From Epiperipatus broadwayi (Eukaryota > Onychophora > Udeonychophora > Euonychophora > Peripatidae): a stretch of 64,000 bases of DNA. Position numbers and translations under genes: made by a program. The notes beneath the pieces are model-generated. The model made no database searches. It was not told the origin of the DNA and worked only from the letters and a program-made list of their open reading frames with translations. Where the stretch lies: positions 9,383,100 to 9,447,099 of the forward strand of contig JAQFVV010000022.1 in the NCBI GenBank assembly GCA_028023455.1, read 5' to 3'. Each line of letters begins with the position of its first letter. Position 1 is the first letter of the stretch. This document shows positions 1 through 10,427 of this stretch, piece by piece.

Positions 1-2214
1 AATATTTCAGCATTGTTTAATGATAAATACTTTAGCATTTAAATATATATATGAAGATGATTGTTTTATATTAGGTCCTAAGTTTGGCATTGGCTAGAAG
101 ATAAATTATACTGTTACTTTAGATCCAGTCACAAGAGAAGATCCGGATTATGTATTTATTTTTATTTTATGTTATGGTCATGTGCTCTTTTCATATATGT
201 TAATGATTAATCAGTAGGAGTAATGATGATTTGCCATCTCACCATATTATCCTTGCTCTGTTCTATTATGACATCAACTTTGAAAATAATTAATTAAAAA
301 AAGAAAAATATATACATAGTGCAAAAATAATTTTTATTTAACCAAAAAATAGTAAGTTTTATAAATATTTTTTTAAATAATATATTATTAGGTGGATTAA
401 TATAATTATAATAATAAAAGTAAATAGTCTAAATAATATAATTTTGTATTATTATAGCACTCACAAAATTCCAAAAAATCAACTACTATATGACAACTAT
501 ATTATATAATAACAGTAAAATGATTTACATTTTGCATAGTGCAAGTTGTGGTTAAGACCTGTAGAGGTCCCTACCTTAGCATTTATATGTGCATATTCTT
601 GAGGTTACAGCCTTAGTAAATATTACTTAATATAATAATGTGTGTTTAAATAAATTTATAACTAGCAAAATATAACACATTGCAAAAATTGTTTTAAATT
701 AAAATAATCCATAACAAATAAAAGGTAGACATGAGGCTAAATGCAAATTTATAGCAAATAAAATTCCAAAAAGCCATCAGTATATGAAGCAATTGTATGG
801 AACCAATTTATTGATAACTTTTTCACAAAAAGTGTTTCTAATGCCATTCAAGAATGCAACAAAGACATTTATACTAATATTTTATCTAGAATTTTCTAAT
901 GTAAACACTTTAGATATGACTGAAAAAAATTTTCAAAGTCTATATTTTATTTTTTATTGATTAAATTTTTTTCACCATTGAAATGTATTGTGTGGCTCCA
1001 TTTGATGTGTCAATTTTTTTAAAAACACCAAATTCTATGTGTATTTTCTATAAACTTTGTATATGGTAGGTATTTTTTATATGAGTATAAATTTATGGGT
1101 GTTAGGTTTAAATATATCAAAACCATTATACATTTTAATAAATGCACTGTGAAAGTGATTGTAATAAGTAATAGAAGCATATTGATGCTATCAGTAGATG
1201 TAGCATTCATGTTAAACTTGACATTACACAAAATGATGAGTACATTTCTGTTACATTTATTTATAATTACATATTTGTACATAAGACTTTGTCATAGTAG
1301 TTAGTATAACCATTTAACATATCCATGGTCTGGAGTTCAAATACAGATTAGAAAAGATCTCAAGTAGCCTTATAATTTTTCTTTCAGCTAGTTGGATCTT
1401 AGTCATCTCATGGATTTAATTACAAGGTAAAATAAGGAGGGGGTCAAATACTTATTACACAACAAGTCTTTTAATTATTATTCCTTTCATTTTTCTTTAT
1501 AGAAACATGGTAAAAAGACTATTTAAATCCTTTTTATCTTGTTGTGAAATCATCACAAGTTTACCCTTAAATAATGGACTGATCCAGATTACTGTGTTAT
1601 CAAGATATACTTGAAAGGACCAATCAAATAAAAGTAAATAAATAAACTGGCCAGCCAAATAACAATAAAAGTAAATAAATATCCAAATGGCATAAGCAGG
1701 CAATTGAAAAGATCGGTCAGTAAATATGAATGTTTCCAATAAAGGTAGGAATGTTACTACAAATGGAGTCCACTTGAGAGGATAAAACAATCAATTTCAT
1801 TAGTCATGACAGTAATTATATTATATTAGGCACTATATGATAAAATGCCATGAGCCATGCTCAAGAAAAGTGCACAAAGGTGCTAAAACATCATCATACC
1901 TGCACAAAAAACAAGTCACCCATAGGCTGAAAATGTCTCAGCATTTCTTTCCAAATAATAGTTGTACTGCTAACAAATTAAATGTTTCCGATTCAGATGA
2001 ATCTCTGTATTATATATATATATTGCTATTTTAATAAAGATTTTTACCAAATATTTAGTTAATGATCTGTGTATTATTATTGAATAACCAAAATATTATT
2101 TGGTCTATGCAAGATATAAAGATAATATATATTCATCTGAAACAGATATTCCTGTCCTCCTGTTTCATCATTTTGTCCTCACAGAGACATCTATGCCAGT
2201 TTTAAACACTATTT
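1..2214. other. AT-rich unassigned sequence
   Basis: No gene is recognisable. Open frames here (for example 1095-1304 and 1497-1790) are short, low in complexity and have no recognised motif. The only assignable segment is a repeat copy at 541-635, listed separately. Confidence 0.6.
541..635 (+). repeat. HT repeat family, 5'-truncated copy 1
   Basis: This segment shares GTGGTTAAGACCTGTAGAGG and the ending GCCTTAGTAAATATTA with copies at 35196-35310 and 52982-53256. It includes the small hairpin GACCT-GTAG-AGGTC. Only the 3' portion is present; the full copy at 52982-53256 is about 275 bp. The class is unknown. I name it HT (hairpin-tailed) only for cross-reference. Confidence 0.7.
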
Positions 2215-2410
2215 AGTACAGGTGTATATGTATCCATACAGTGATATATGCCCTTGCAGACATGTATATGTGTTCACACAATTGTATATATATATATATA
2301 TATATCCACACAGTGATATATTCATTTGCACAGTTATATATGTAATCACAGTTTTATATGCATTCAAACAGTTGTATAGTTATTGTCACACATACATGCA
2401 CCTCTAAATG
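2215..2410. repeat. Imperfect tandem repeat with TA core
   Basis: Degenerate units of roughly 20-26 bp of the form CACAcagTgaTATATgyaTTC repeat about seven times, with a (TA)n run near 2286-2304. It looks like a decayed minisatellite. The frame at 2222-2407 is a by-product and not a gene. Confidence 0.6.
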
Positions 2411-3407
2411 ATAGTCATATTAATTTTTGTATAGATATATTGCAGCATTTATATAAATAATATATTGTATAAAGGTTATTTTATTTAGAAAATGTAGCTA
2501 AATAATCTTTAGCAAGGTTGATTTAAATGAATTATAAATTACATGCGAAATTCACAGATTGGTAATAAAACAATTTAGAATAATTCTCAAGTAAGATCAA
2601 ATGGTTCCTGAGTTATTAACATTGTTCTAAAGCTCATTACGATTATAATGAATTTCTTTTCCCAGATCAAGCCAGTAAATGTTTGGGCAATAAAATAAAA
2701 AAAGATCAGAGTCAAAAGAAACCGACTGCTGTAAAACTTGGAGGAAGTTTGAATTCTGTTTTAAAATAGATAGTCTCTGGTTTTTTTATCTAGGGGATAT
2801 AAATATTGCAGATTTTTTAAGTTAAGATTATTCTTTAGCTTGCTTTCCTGTAGATTATTTGTGAAGTCCAAATTCCAAGATGATCGAGTAAAATAAAATA
2901 TTTACTGGCTCTTGGCCAGGATGGTACTCTCAATTCCTCCAAACATACCTTTGAATAGACTTTCCGGCAACCTGCATGAAGGGAGAATATGAAGAAATTT
3001 AAAACCTATCTGAAAAGAAATGCCACTGAAAACTAGGCTGCTGTTTGACACCCTGTTCCAGCCACTATCATTGATATACGCTTCAAGACCAACCAAGGAG
3101 GCAGTGGTAGTAATAATTTTAAAGACTGCAGTTTATGAACTTTAATCTATAAACACTTTAAAAAGAACGTTCTATCTAAATTATCAAACTCTTTAATTTT
3201 TACCCTACTATAAAAAGAAACTGTCAACCTGTGTAACTTTATATATATTGTAAAAGAAAAAAAAATCACTTACTTTAATTTTATAAACTGCTGAAATCTT
3301 TTATAAATTAAAAGATTTCATATTTTTTTACACTCATTAAATGTCCGAAATTCAGTCTCTTCAATTCTTACAAACTAACAGTCTTGCCTAATTTTAATAA
3401 TTTTAAT
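2411..3407. other. Unassigned sequence
   Basis: No gene, RNA or repeat is recognised. The frame at 2902-3096 (-) has no recognisable motif. Confidence 0.5.
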
Positions 3408-3561
3408 ATGTTGTTTAAATGCAAGATGTAATATGTTGGACTATTTCCATCATTTATGAATGAATATTGAATGTATAGAAAATTTTAAACTTTATTTAAA
3501 CTTTTTCAAATACAAACAACTTGTTAGTAATAACACACAAATAGACAATACAGGTTAGTAA

Positions 3562-3608
3562 TTACACAACGTTTTGAGTAGTATTATTCTGCACTCTTCT
3601 TCAGGTGT
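3562..3608 (-). ncRNA. HHR-like motif in left arm, core mutated
   Basis: On the minus strand CTGAAGA is followed by a stem II and then AAAAC where the right arm has GAAAC. G12, the general-base position of the hammerhead, is therefore A, and this copy should be inactive. Confidence 0.5.
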
Positions 3609-3652
3609 TGCTGGCCTATATGCACAGTGACAATATTCGCTTAGAAGTTGAA

Positions 3653-3712
3653 CTCGCAACACCTGAAGAAGAGTGGAGAATACTACTACTCGAAACGTTG
3701 TGTAATTACTAA
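3653..3712 (+). ncRNA. PLE-type minimal hammerhead-like motif, intact arm
   Basis: The core CTGAAGA (3663-3669) fits the hammerhead consensus CUGANGA. Stem II pairs GAGT (3671-3674) with ACTC (3688-3691), then GAAA follows at 3692-3695. Stem III would be only AC/GT with no loop. The predicted cleavage follows GTT (after 3699). Stem I pairs GTGT (3700-3703) with ACAC (3659-3662). An extra A at 3670 sits between the core and stem II and departs from the canonical form. PLEs are known to carry type I hammerheads with very short stem III, which are thought to act as dimers. Activity is inferred, not shown. Confidence 0.5.
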
Positions 3713-3892
3713 CCTGTATTGTCTATTTGTGTGTCATTACTAACAAGTTGTTTGTATTTGAAAAAGTTTAAATAAAGTTTAAAATTTTCTATACATTCAA
3801 TATTCATTCATAAATGATGGAAATAGTCCAACATATTACATCTTATAATATACCATCATTACAAACCTTCAGACAAATGTTGTTTAAATGCA

Positions 3893-5584
3893 TTTTGTTT
3901 ATGTTTAATATGTGATAATATGCTCATATTTCGAAACAATGAAACTAAGTAAGTAATTTATAAAGGAGATAATTGTAATCTTCACTTAAACATTTTAAAA
4001 GCATTGTTTATTTTATTGAATCATTGTTTCGAAATTGTAATATTGGTAATAAACGAACGCGCTAACCACTCGTTATTATCATAGTTATATATATTGTAAA
4101 ATCGTATTTTTGAAGGTTTGCTTAACCAATTTTATATTATAACTTTTAATATCTATTAGTTGAAAGGGGATATATATTGTCTAGAGATGATAAAGTATAT
4201 TTCTAATGTTTGTATTAAGTCCAATCAAATATACTTTCCCTCCTTAATCATGAATATTTATATGCAGATTCAGGATCTTAACTAGATTATTTATTATATA
4301 GTTTAAGCCCATTTCATTAGCATATTTATAATGCAAATTTTAAGAATAGCTTGACAGATAAAAGCTATCTGTTTTAGGCGCAATTAATTATATGCATATT
4401 TATTGCTCTATATATATTGCGTGCATTGCGGGTGTGTCTTTATATGATACACTTATATATGTTACGTTTTGCTGCATCATACATGGGATCACGGTAGCAA
4501 ACTGCCCCATTATTTAGTTCAGGTTATGGCCATTTTTATTAGAACTGGAGCGTGCGGACCCAGATTTTTCCTAAAGCCAATCCGAGTTCCTGAACTTATA
4601 TGTTCATATATCAATAGCAGCAAACCGAGCATTTGATACTGAAGCTTTTGAATAATCACTCACTCGCACTGCAAGCTTATTTCTTTAATATTTTATATAG
4701 CGCCATAGCGCATATATGTGGATCTAAGGAACCAGTTCTTTTTCCCATATTAATTAATCATTCAGCTTTAGACTGGAGTTTGAATCTGGGTTATCAGGTT
4801 GAATCTGCATGATACTGAGCTTATTTAGTTGCTCATTTAATTAGTATATATAACAGCCATTAAAACTGGCTGTCCTCATCATCATTTCTACTAAAGTATC
4901 AACTTCTAACTTGAGCAAGTCAAAATCATAAGATGAGCATATTAAATGATTAGGCATGACCTCTACACATGCTTGCCTGTATTGAATACCTTGTGAATAT
5001 TGTGCAATCCTTGCCATTATGATATTTTATGTTAGATCATTTGTTATTGTTTTAATAAATCTTTTTAAATATAAACTGTTGTATATCTTTCTTGCTCAGA
5101 CTCTAGATCAAGCCAAACCACAGTATCTTATCCAATCCATAATATTTTATCCAATCCACAGTATGTTATTAAATTTCACAGTTCATTACTCCAATTTCTT
5201 AATGATTTTAAATGCTAAATGTGTATGTCTTGTAGTTGAGATTAATAGAGTGTTAAGAGCTATATATCACCCATTTAGTTAGGTTGGTAGTGACCTTAAG
5301 TTCATGTTTCTACCTGTTCTATGTCAGCTCATGGTTAAATGAGGACTGAGTGTAGCCTCAGGGATGTCACTCATAAGGTGTTAAATTTGAAGTACTGGCA
5401 GATGAGTTGGAGTTTGGTCAGATTAGAGGTCTCAACCACCTCACTCTGGTCAGCTTTGGTATATTTTGCTTGGGCTCTGAATTTTGTTGCATGAGTGTAC
5501 AAATCTGACTGTTACACATCTAGCTAGATGTTTGTCTCAAAGTTTATGATTATGACATTTTTATAATAATTATATGTTAACTAT
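3893..5584. other. Unassigned sequence with CpG-bearing stretch near 4050-4720
   Basis: No gene is recognised. The part around 4050-4720 has more CpG than its surroundings (for example AACGAACGCG, GCGTGCGGACCC, GCGCCATAGCGC) and less simple sequence. On the minus strand near 4063-4076 there is CGAGTGGTTAGCGC, which resembles a tRNA A box, but no B box follows at the right spacing. It could be a regulatory or repeat sequence. Confidence 0.35.
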
Positions 5585-6560
5585 TTCTATCATTTAATAT
5601 TAAATATTGAATGTTAAAAAAATTTAAAATCTTCACATACACTCAATTGTTAGCAATAGTACACAGGTTAGTAGATAACACAATATTTCAAATGATATTA
5701 CCCTTCTCTCTTCTTCAGGCATAGCCAGCCCAACCAGTGACAGCATGAGAATCAAACCAATAGATTTATGTTGAATTTAAGGTAACATTTTAACTAAATG
5801 AACTATTCTGCCAAAGGAAATAGTCAGTAGAAATTTCATATACTTATCTATGAGGGTTCTCCTGATTTCTCCACTTTTTTATAAGAACAAGGTTAATTAA
5901 TGGTTTCCAGACATTATGCATTAACATACTAGTTTGATTTATTGGATTATTTGCATTGCAATGTGAGTAGTTTCTTTGAATTTTTTCTTTGTACTTCTTC
6001 TCTTTACCCAATATTACTAAAACATCACATGATCAACATCTTTTATGATTACACAGGCAATTAATACAATAACAAACTCTCCTTACAGCAATGGCACCCA
6101 GTGCAAGTCTTCTTGCATCCATTCATTACTAAGGCTTGCACTGGCTGGCACTACTGTTTGGAGAGTTTGCTAATGTATTGACCCAATATTGTTGTATTTT
6201 TCCAATTGAACATATGTTCATTGATACGTGCATCATCTGCTACTTTAGATATGACTTTTCTCTTTTGTAGTCATCAGTTTGTGATATTTTAATCACTTTT
6301 TATTGGGTAACTGGCTTTATCAATATACATCCTTCCACATTACAAGATATTTCATAGATAATGTTTTTATTTTTCAGCATTTCAAGTTTAGATTTTATAG
6401 ATTTTATAATTCCTTGTAATGTGATATGACTTTGATAAGTTGTAGCAATGTGATATTGATTCAGACTTTTCTTTAGTTTGTCTGCTATTCCTGATATGTA
6501 TGAATACCTTACAGTTTCAGTATTTTTAATGGTTTTTTACCTAGTTGGGACCCTCCCCCC
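5585..6560 (-). mobile_element. Degenerate Penelope-like element (PLE-1), minus-strand copy
   Basis: Read on the minus strand from about 6560 down, the translation gives YSYISGIADKLKK followed by LQGIIKSIKSK. This corresponds to the region between the reverse transcriptase and endonuclease of PLEs. A damaged GIY-YIG start then follows (IIYEISC, then EGCILIKPV where an intact copy would read YIGxT). Many stops and frameshifts are present. Downstream at 5740-5830 is a tRNA-like segment with a B-box-like GGTTTGATTCTC, and at 5668-5720 the HHR-like CTGAAGA...GAAA motif. The element ends near 5590. It is interrupted by an HHR-B hairpin at 6016-6180. It lies head-to-head with the plus-strand copy at 6580-7515. 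The family assignment is solid; the copy is a pseudogene. Confidence 0.75.
6016..6180. mobile_element. HHR-B-derived hairpin inserted into PLE-1 with 10-bp TSD
   Basis: The exact direct repeat ACCCAATATT flanks the insert (6006-6015 and 6181-6190). The PLE-1 copy at 44.4 kb lacks the insert at the same place. The insert opens with ACATCACATGATCA and contains two facing copies of the HHR-B end (AAACTCTCC...CAGTGCAAG and its inverse). It is therefore a small snap-back product of the HHR-B family. It does not include the ribozyme core. Confidence 0.75.
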
Positions 6561-6579
6561 CAACACACATGAAAATAAT

Positions 6580-7515
6580 TAGAATATACATTCAGTCACA
6601 TCATATACACAAAACATGGAGTTAAACTATCATTATATAACAGAACAAAAGAAGCTTGTTCAGAAACCAATGATTTGGAAAAACAAAAGATCTATATAGA
6701 ACAAACTTTGATGAATGTTTATGGTAAATTACCAACTGTCATTAATAAAATCTTAAATAGACACAAAAAAAACTCAAAAGAAAATACAATTATGGGTACT
6801 GTAGTGTATCCATACATATCAGGAATAGCAGACAAAGTAAAAAAAATCTGCATTCAATATAACATTAGAACAGCTTTCCAAAGACATAATATACTACAAG
6901 GAATGCTAACATCTACAAAACCAAAGTAGAAATGCTGTAAAATAAGAACTGCATCTATGAAATACCATGCGAATGTGGAATGGTGTATATTGGTGAAACT
7001 AGTTCTGCTGTTGAAAAACAATTGAAGGAATACAAACGGATGATTAGAAAAGAAAAAACAGAACATATCTAAAGTAGCAGATCATGTATGTAACAATAAA
7101 CATGTCCAATTAAGAAATGCAAAAAAATATTGGAGAGGAAAAAGTACAAAGAAGAAAATTTAAAAAAGGCTGCTCATGTGACTGACAATGGCAAATGATG
7201 TCCATAAGTCAACCTAGTATAATAAAGCCATTCTTTAATCTTGTTCTTAGGAAAATGTGAGAAACAGGAATAAACAACCTAGAGATATGTATAAGAAATT
7301 TCTACTGATTTTTGCCTTTGATAGAATAGCTTATTTGGTTAGAGCATTACCTTAAATTAAATATTTATGAAACTAAATGTCCAAGTTCGATTCCCATGCT
7401 AGTACTGTTGCTGGAGAATAATACCACTCATGACGCTCTGTTATTTACTAACCTCTGTATTGTTATTAATAATTGAATGTAAATAAAGTTTGAATTTTTC
7501 TCAATAGTCAATATA
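6580..7515 (+). mobile_element. Degenerate Penelope-like element (PLE-1), plus-strand copy with GIY-YIG remnant
   Basis: The frame from 6675 to 6929 includes VVYPYISGIADKVKKIC, YNIRTAFQRHN and LTSTKPK, typical of the PLE segment just before the endonuclease. After a frameshift, 6939-7070 reads NCIYEIPCECGMVYIGETSS, then LKEYKRMIRK, then a stop. The PCxCGxVYIGET block is the GIY-YIG endonuclease signature of PLEs. Further on, 7320-7405 is tRNA-like, with an A-box-like TAGCTTATTTGGTTAGAGC and a B-box-like AAGTTCGATTCCCAT. The tail (7435-7515) has ACTAACCTCTGTATTG, AATAAAGTTTGAA and CAATAGTCAATAT. No full reverse transcriptase is left. The element is non-functional but its identity is clear. Confidence 0.82.
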
Positions 7516-8819
7516 GTCTCCTTCCTTATTAAAATGATCGAGTAGTTAATTGCTTGGAACTTCTTCAGAAGTTCGAGCTCCGGAAAAAGCAAAATAAAGC
7601 CCTGTTCCGTGAACCTTGAACTCCACATTCTACCAGTGTTTCGATTTACATATAATAATTACTTTAATTTTTTAAATGTAAAAATTTATTTTTTAAGTTT
7701 TTTTTTTTTTTTACAAATGTATTATCCCTTTAAAATTTAGATAAAATAAAATACACCGTATAACTTTACCTTTGACAACATATTTTATAACTGAGCATTG
7801 TTTGAATTGCTATGCTAATTTGACAAGCCTTTATTACGACGAAGCTACTGATAGACGCTTGCAAACAGCAGGAGATCTATTTCAAATGTTGGTTACTTAG
7901 TTATCCTCAGGTAAACTTAGGTGCTATTGCTAATTTATATATTTCTTGCCGTGGGTATGTTTTGGCTTTTTTATGATTTCTATTTTGTTTGTTTTAAACT
8001 TTTTGAAGTACCAAGAATTGATTTTGACAATTAAGGTGAGGAAAAAGGGATAAATGGACTAGAATTTTTTTGCGTGTGTGTTGTTAGAGATATTATCTGT
8101 TTCATTCGAAAAAAGTGGTTTTTAAACAGGTGGAGTTAAGTGCAATTACTTTTAAGTGGTAAAAGATTTGGAAAAGTAATTTATTACTATACTTTAAAAT
8201 TGTTGAGGCTTTTAAAAGTTTTATTTAATTTCTGATTTGCATTATAATTTTTACTATTGATGTTATAAATACTAAAAGAATACGGTGATTATAATATGTT
8301 AACACGGAAAGATAAATTATTCACGCTGATTGTATCGCTACGCCTACTTCTATCGCCAGATTTTGCTTTTGCAAATGTGAAATGAATCCCAAACTGCTAA
8401 TAAGTGTTGTTGTTGTTATTCTTAATATTATTTTTATTATAATTAGAACTATAATACTCATTTAGTTAGTTGTCATGTTTGAACACTCAAGTGTAGCTCA
8501 ATAGTTGAAACGAATTCCCAGCTGAGAAAAGTATTAAGAAAATATTTGATCAATTGAGTAAAATTGTTGTACTTGACCTTTTACTTTGGTATTTAAATGT
8601 CACGTGACCTAAATGATAGCCCACATCAGAATAGTTTCATTTAATTGATCAAACACACTTTTTTCCATCTGAGATTCCATTCAAAAAATTGTGGTGTTTG
8701 AAGCCAGCATAACACATATGAAAAGTGATAGGACTGGTCCTCTGTCCATGTATTTTCATCTTCAGAACCTCGCACTCTCCCATTACATCAATCAATGTAG
8801 TGCAGGAGTTGCTTAAAGT
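7516..8819. other. Unassigned sequence
   Basis: No gene is recognised. The stretch 7820-8360 has some CpG and one splice-donor-like CTCAG/GTAAAC at 7911, but no convincing coding exon. The frame at 7428-7628 (-) covers the end of the PLE and has no motif. Confidence 0.4.
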
Positions 8820-9190
8820 CTATGTCATGCATATCTTAAAAACTAACATGCTAGAATCGTTACCATCATCATCATTTTCACCATTAACCATGGTCTCTCC
8901 AAGTTCTCCACCCTCTCTTTTACATATCACCCCAGCATACTTCTTTATTTCACCCAGCCATCTCAGATATTGTCTTTTTCTAGGTCTTTTACAATCTCTT
9001 GCAATCCAGTTTAAGATTTCAGCTGTCCATCTACTATTATCTCTTCTAGAAATATGTCCAATCCAACTCCACTCTTTCAACAATGTCAGTAGTATCTGTT
9101 TGTTCTTTTATTCAGGTATTTCATTTTTGATCTCTTCTTGTTACTTCTAACATGCATCAACATAGAATATACTATGCTAAGAAAGTATTA
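8820..9190 (-). mobile_element. RTE-like LINE fragment, C-terminal end
   Basis: The minus-strand frame 8820-9083 contains WIGHISRRDNSRWTAEIL, then RDCKRPRKR, then RWLGEIKKYAG. The pattern W-x-GHIxRRxxxRWT...RPRxR...RWxxDIxxxAG is the well-known C-terminal region of endonuclease/reverse transcriptase polyproteins of RTE-like LINEs. Only about 90 residues remain in frame and no catalytic residues are included. A more decayed copy in the same orientation lies at 61070-61410. Confidence 0.75.
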
Positions 9191-9869
9191 AGAAATGATA
9201 ATTACTACTAATGAGGTATAATCAAATAGAAGTAGACATAATACATTTTTTAAAGATGTTAACTCCCACCAATCAGGACCAAGGTTACCACAAAATTATT
9301 ATTGTTATAAATAAAAAAAGTCATTTGCCTTATAATGATATCTTCATTAATTAGATATAGGTATACATTTTCTGAATATGATTTTAAAGTTGATTTTAAA
9401 TAAAAGTTGAAAACACAACACTTGACGCCTTTTTAATTTAGGATAGTATATCAGATATTATTATATTTTTACTGTTTCTTGAGTTTAATCTAATATTATA
9501 ATAATAGTGTTGTTTTAAATTTGAGATGCTGCTATAAATTGTGTTAAAAAGTGATAAGTAATGGCATGCTACCACATGTCATTTTCAGTCAAATCCCTAA
9601 AGTTTGATAACTTTAATTAATATCACCTCAATTCTTTGATATTGGTGATTACTAAATGATATTTATTCCAGATATGTAAACTGGTATGGGTATTTAATTG
9701 CATAGTTTGTGACTGACTTTAAATAGATGTGAACAAACACAAACTTTACAATGCGTAATTAATTACTGTCATATATATATATAAAGACTTGTAGATGTCT
9801 AAAAATTTCAGATCTTTTTCTTAAGAGATAACTTTTAGATAAATGCTTAGGTTGAGTTGGTTTTTTGAA

Positions 9870-9935
9870 TCTGGGGTCCTAGCTCATTACTAAAGAAAGC
9901 CATAGCTCAAAACTGGTCTGGGGATGGGGACAATC
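9870..9935 (+). pseudogene. Decayed HHR-B hammerhead relic
   Basis: TAGCTCATTACTAAAGAAAG, then CCATAGCTCAAAACTGGTCT, then GGGGAT follow the order of the HHR-B hammerhead read on its sense strand. The core CTGACGA has become CTAAAGA and GAAAC has become AAAAC. It appears to be an old inactive copy; the alignment is by eye. Confidence 0.4.
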
Positions 9936-10361
9936 CTAGATAAAGATGATTTGAATGTTTTCTCTTGTAGCATTTATCATAAAAAAATAATAATAATTAA
10001 ACAGCTTGTTTAGAGCTATTTGCATGCTTTTTATATTATATATATTGTAAGGGTAGCTTACAATCCTGTTCAAACCCACCTTTATGTATCCATAACATCA
10101 AGTTAAGTCCATTGGAAGCATAAACTGAGATAAACAGACATATAGGTATATATATGCATTAAAAGTTTATTTTAATAATTACTAAATCAAGATAGTATTA
10201 AAATGAAATAAATGCTCTTTTTCAATGGGAAGTAAAAACCTAATTAAAAAGACCTTATATATACCTATACTAAGAATAAGTCATTTGTCAATATTTTGCA
10301 GGCATAGTGATGACAAATGTTAGAAAATGATAGTAGAATTTTACTATGTAATTATCTACAA

Positions 10362-10365
<4 letters not shown>

Positions 10366-10424
<59 letters not shown>
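10366..10424. repeat. (TA)n dinucleotide repeat
   Basis: Two TA runs are separated by a single GCATA interruption. Confidence 0.9.

Positions 10425-10427
<3 letters not shown>

Larger units (their letters stand above)
3424..3876. mobile_element. Palindromic PLE-tail element with 16-bp target-site duplication
   Basis: Two arms of about 190 bp (3424-3613 and 3655-3844) are near-perfect inverted copies around a spacer of about 40 bp. The element is flanked by the exact direct repeat ATGTTGTTTAAATGCA at 3408-3423 and 3877-3892, which marks a single insertion event. Each arm resembles the 3' end of the Penelope-like elements at 5.6-7.5 kb and 44 kb (ACTAACCTGTATTG, then AATAAAGTTTAAA, then the terminal CATTCAATAT). 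Each arm also carries the HHR-like motif annotated separately. It has no coding capacity and is best read as a non-autonomous snap-back copy of a PLE tail. Confidence 0.82.

Noticed and set aside
4060-4080. tRNA gene on the minus strand (CGAGTGGTTAGCGC)
   Set aside because: A-box-like word only; no B box or cloverleaf arms at the required spacing.
7830-7911. Possible non-coding exon ending at CTCAG/GTAAAC
   Set aside because: Single donor-like match with no coding frame, acceptor or promoter support.
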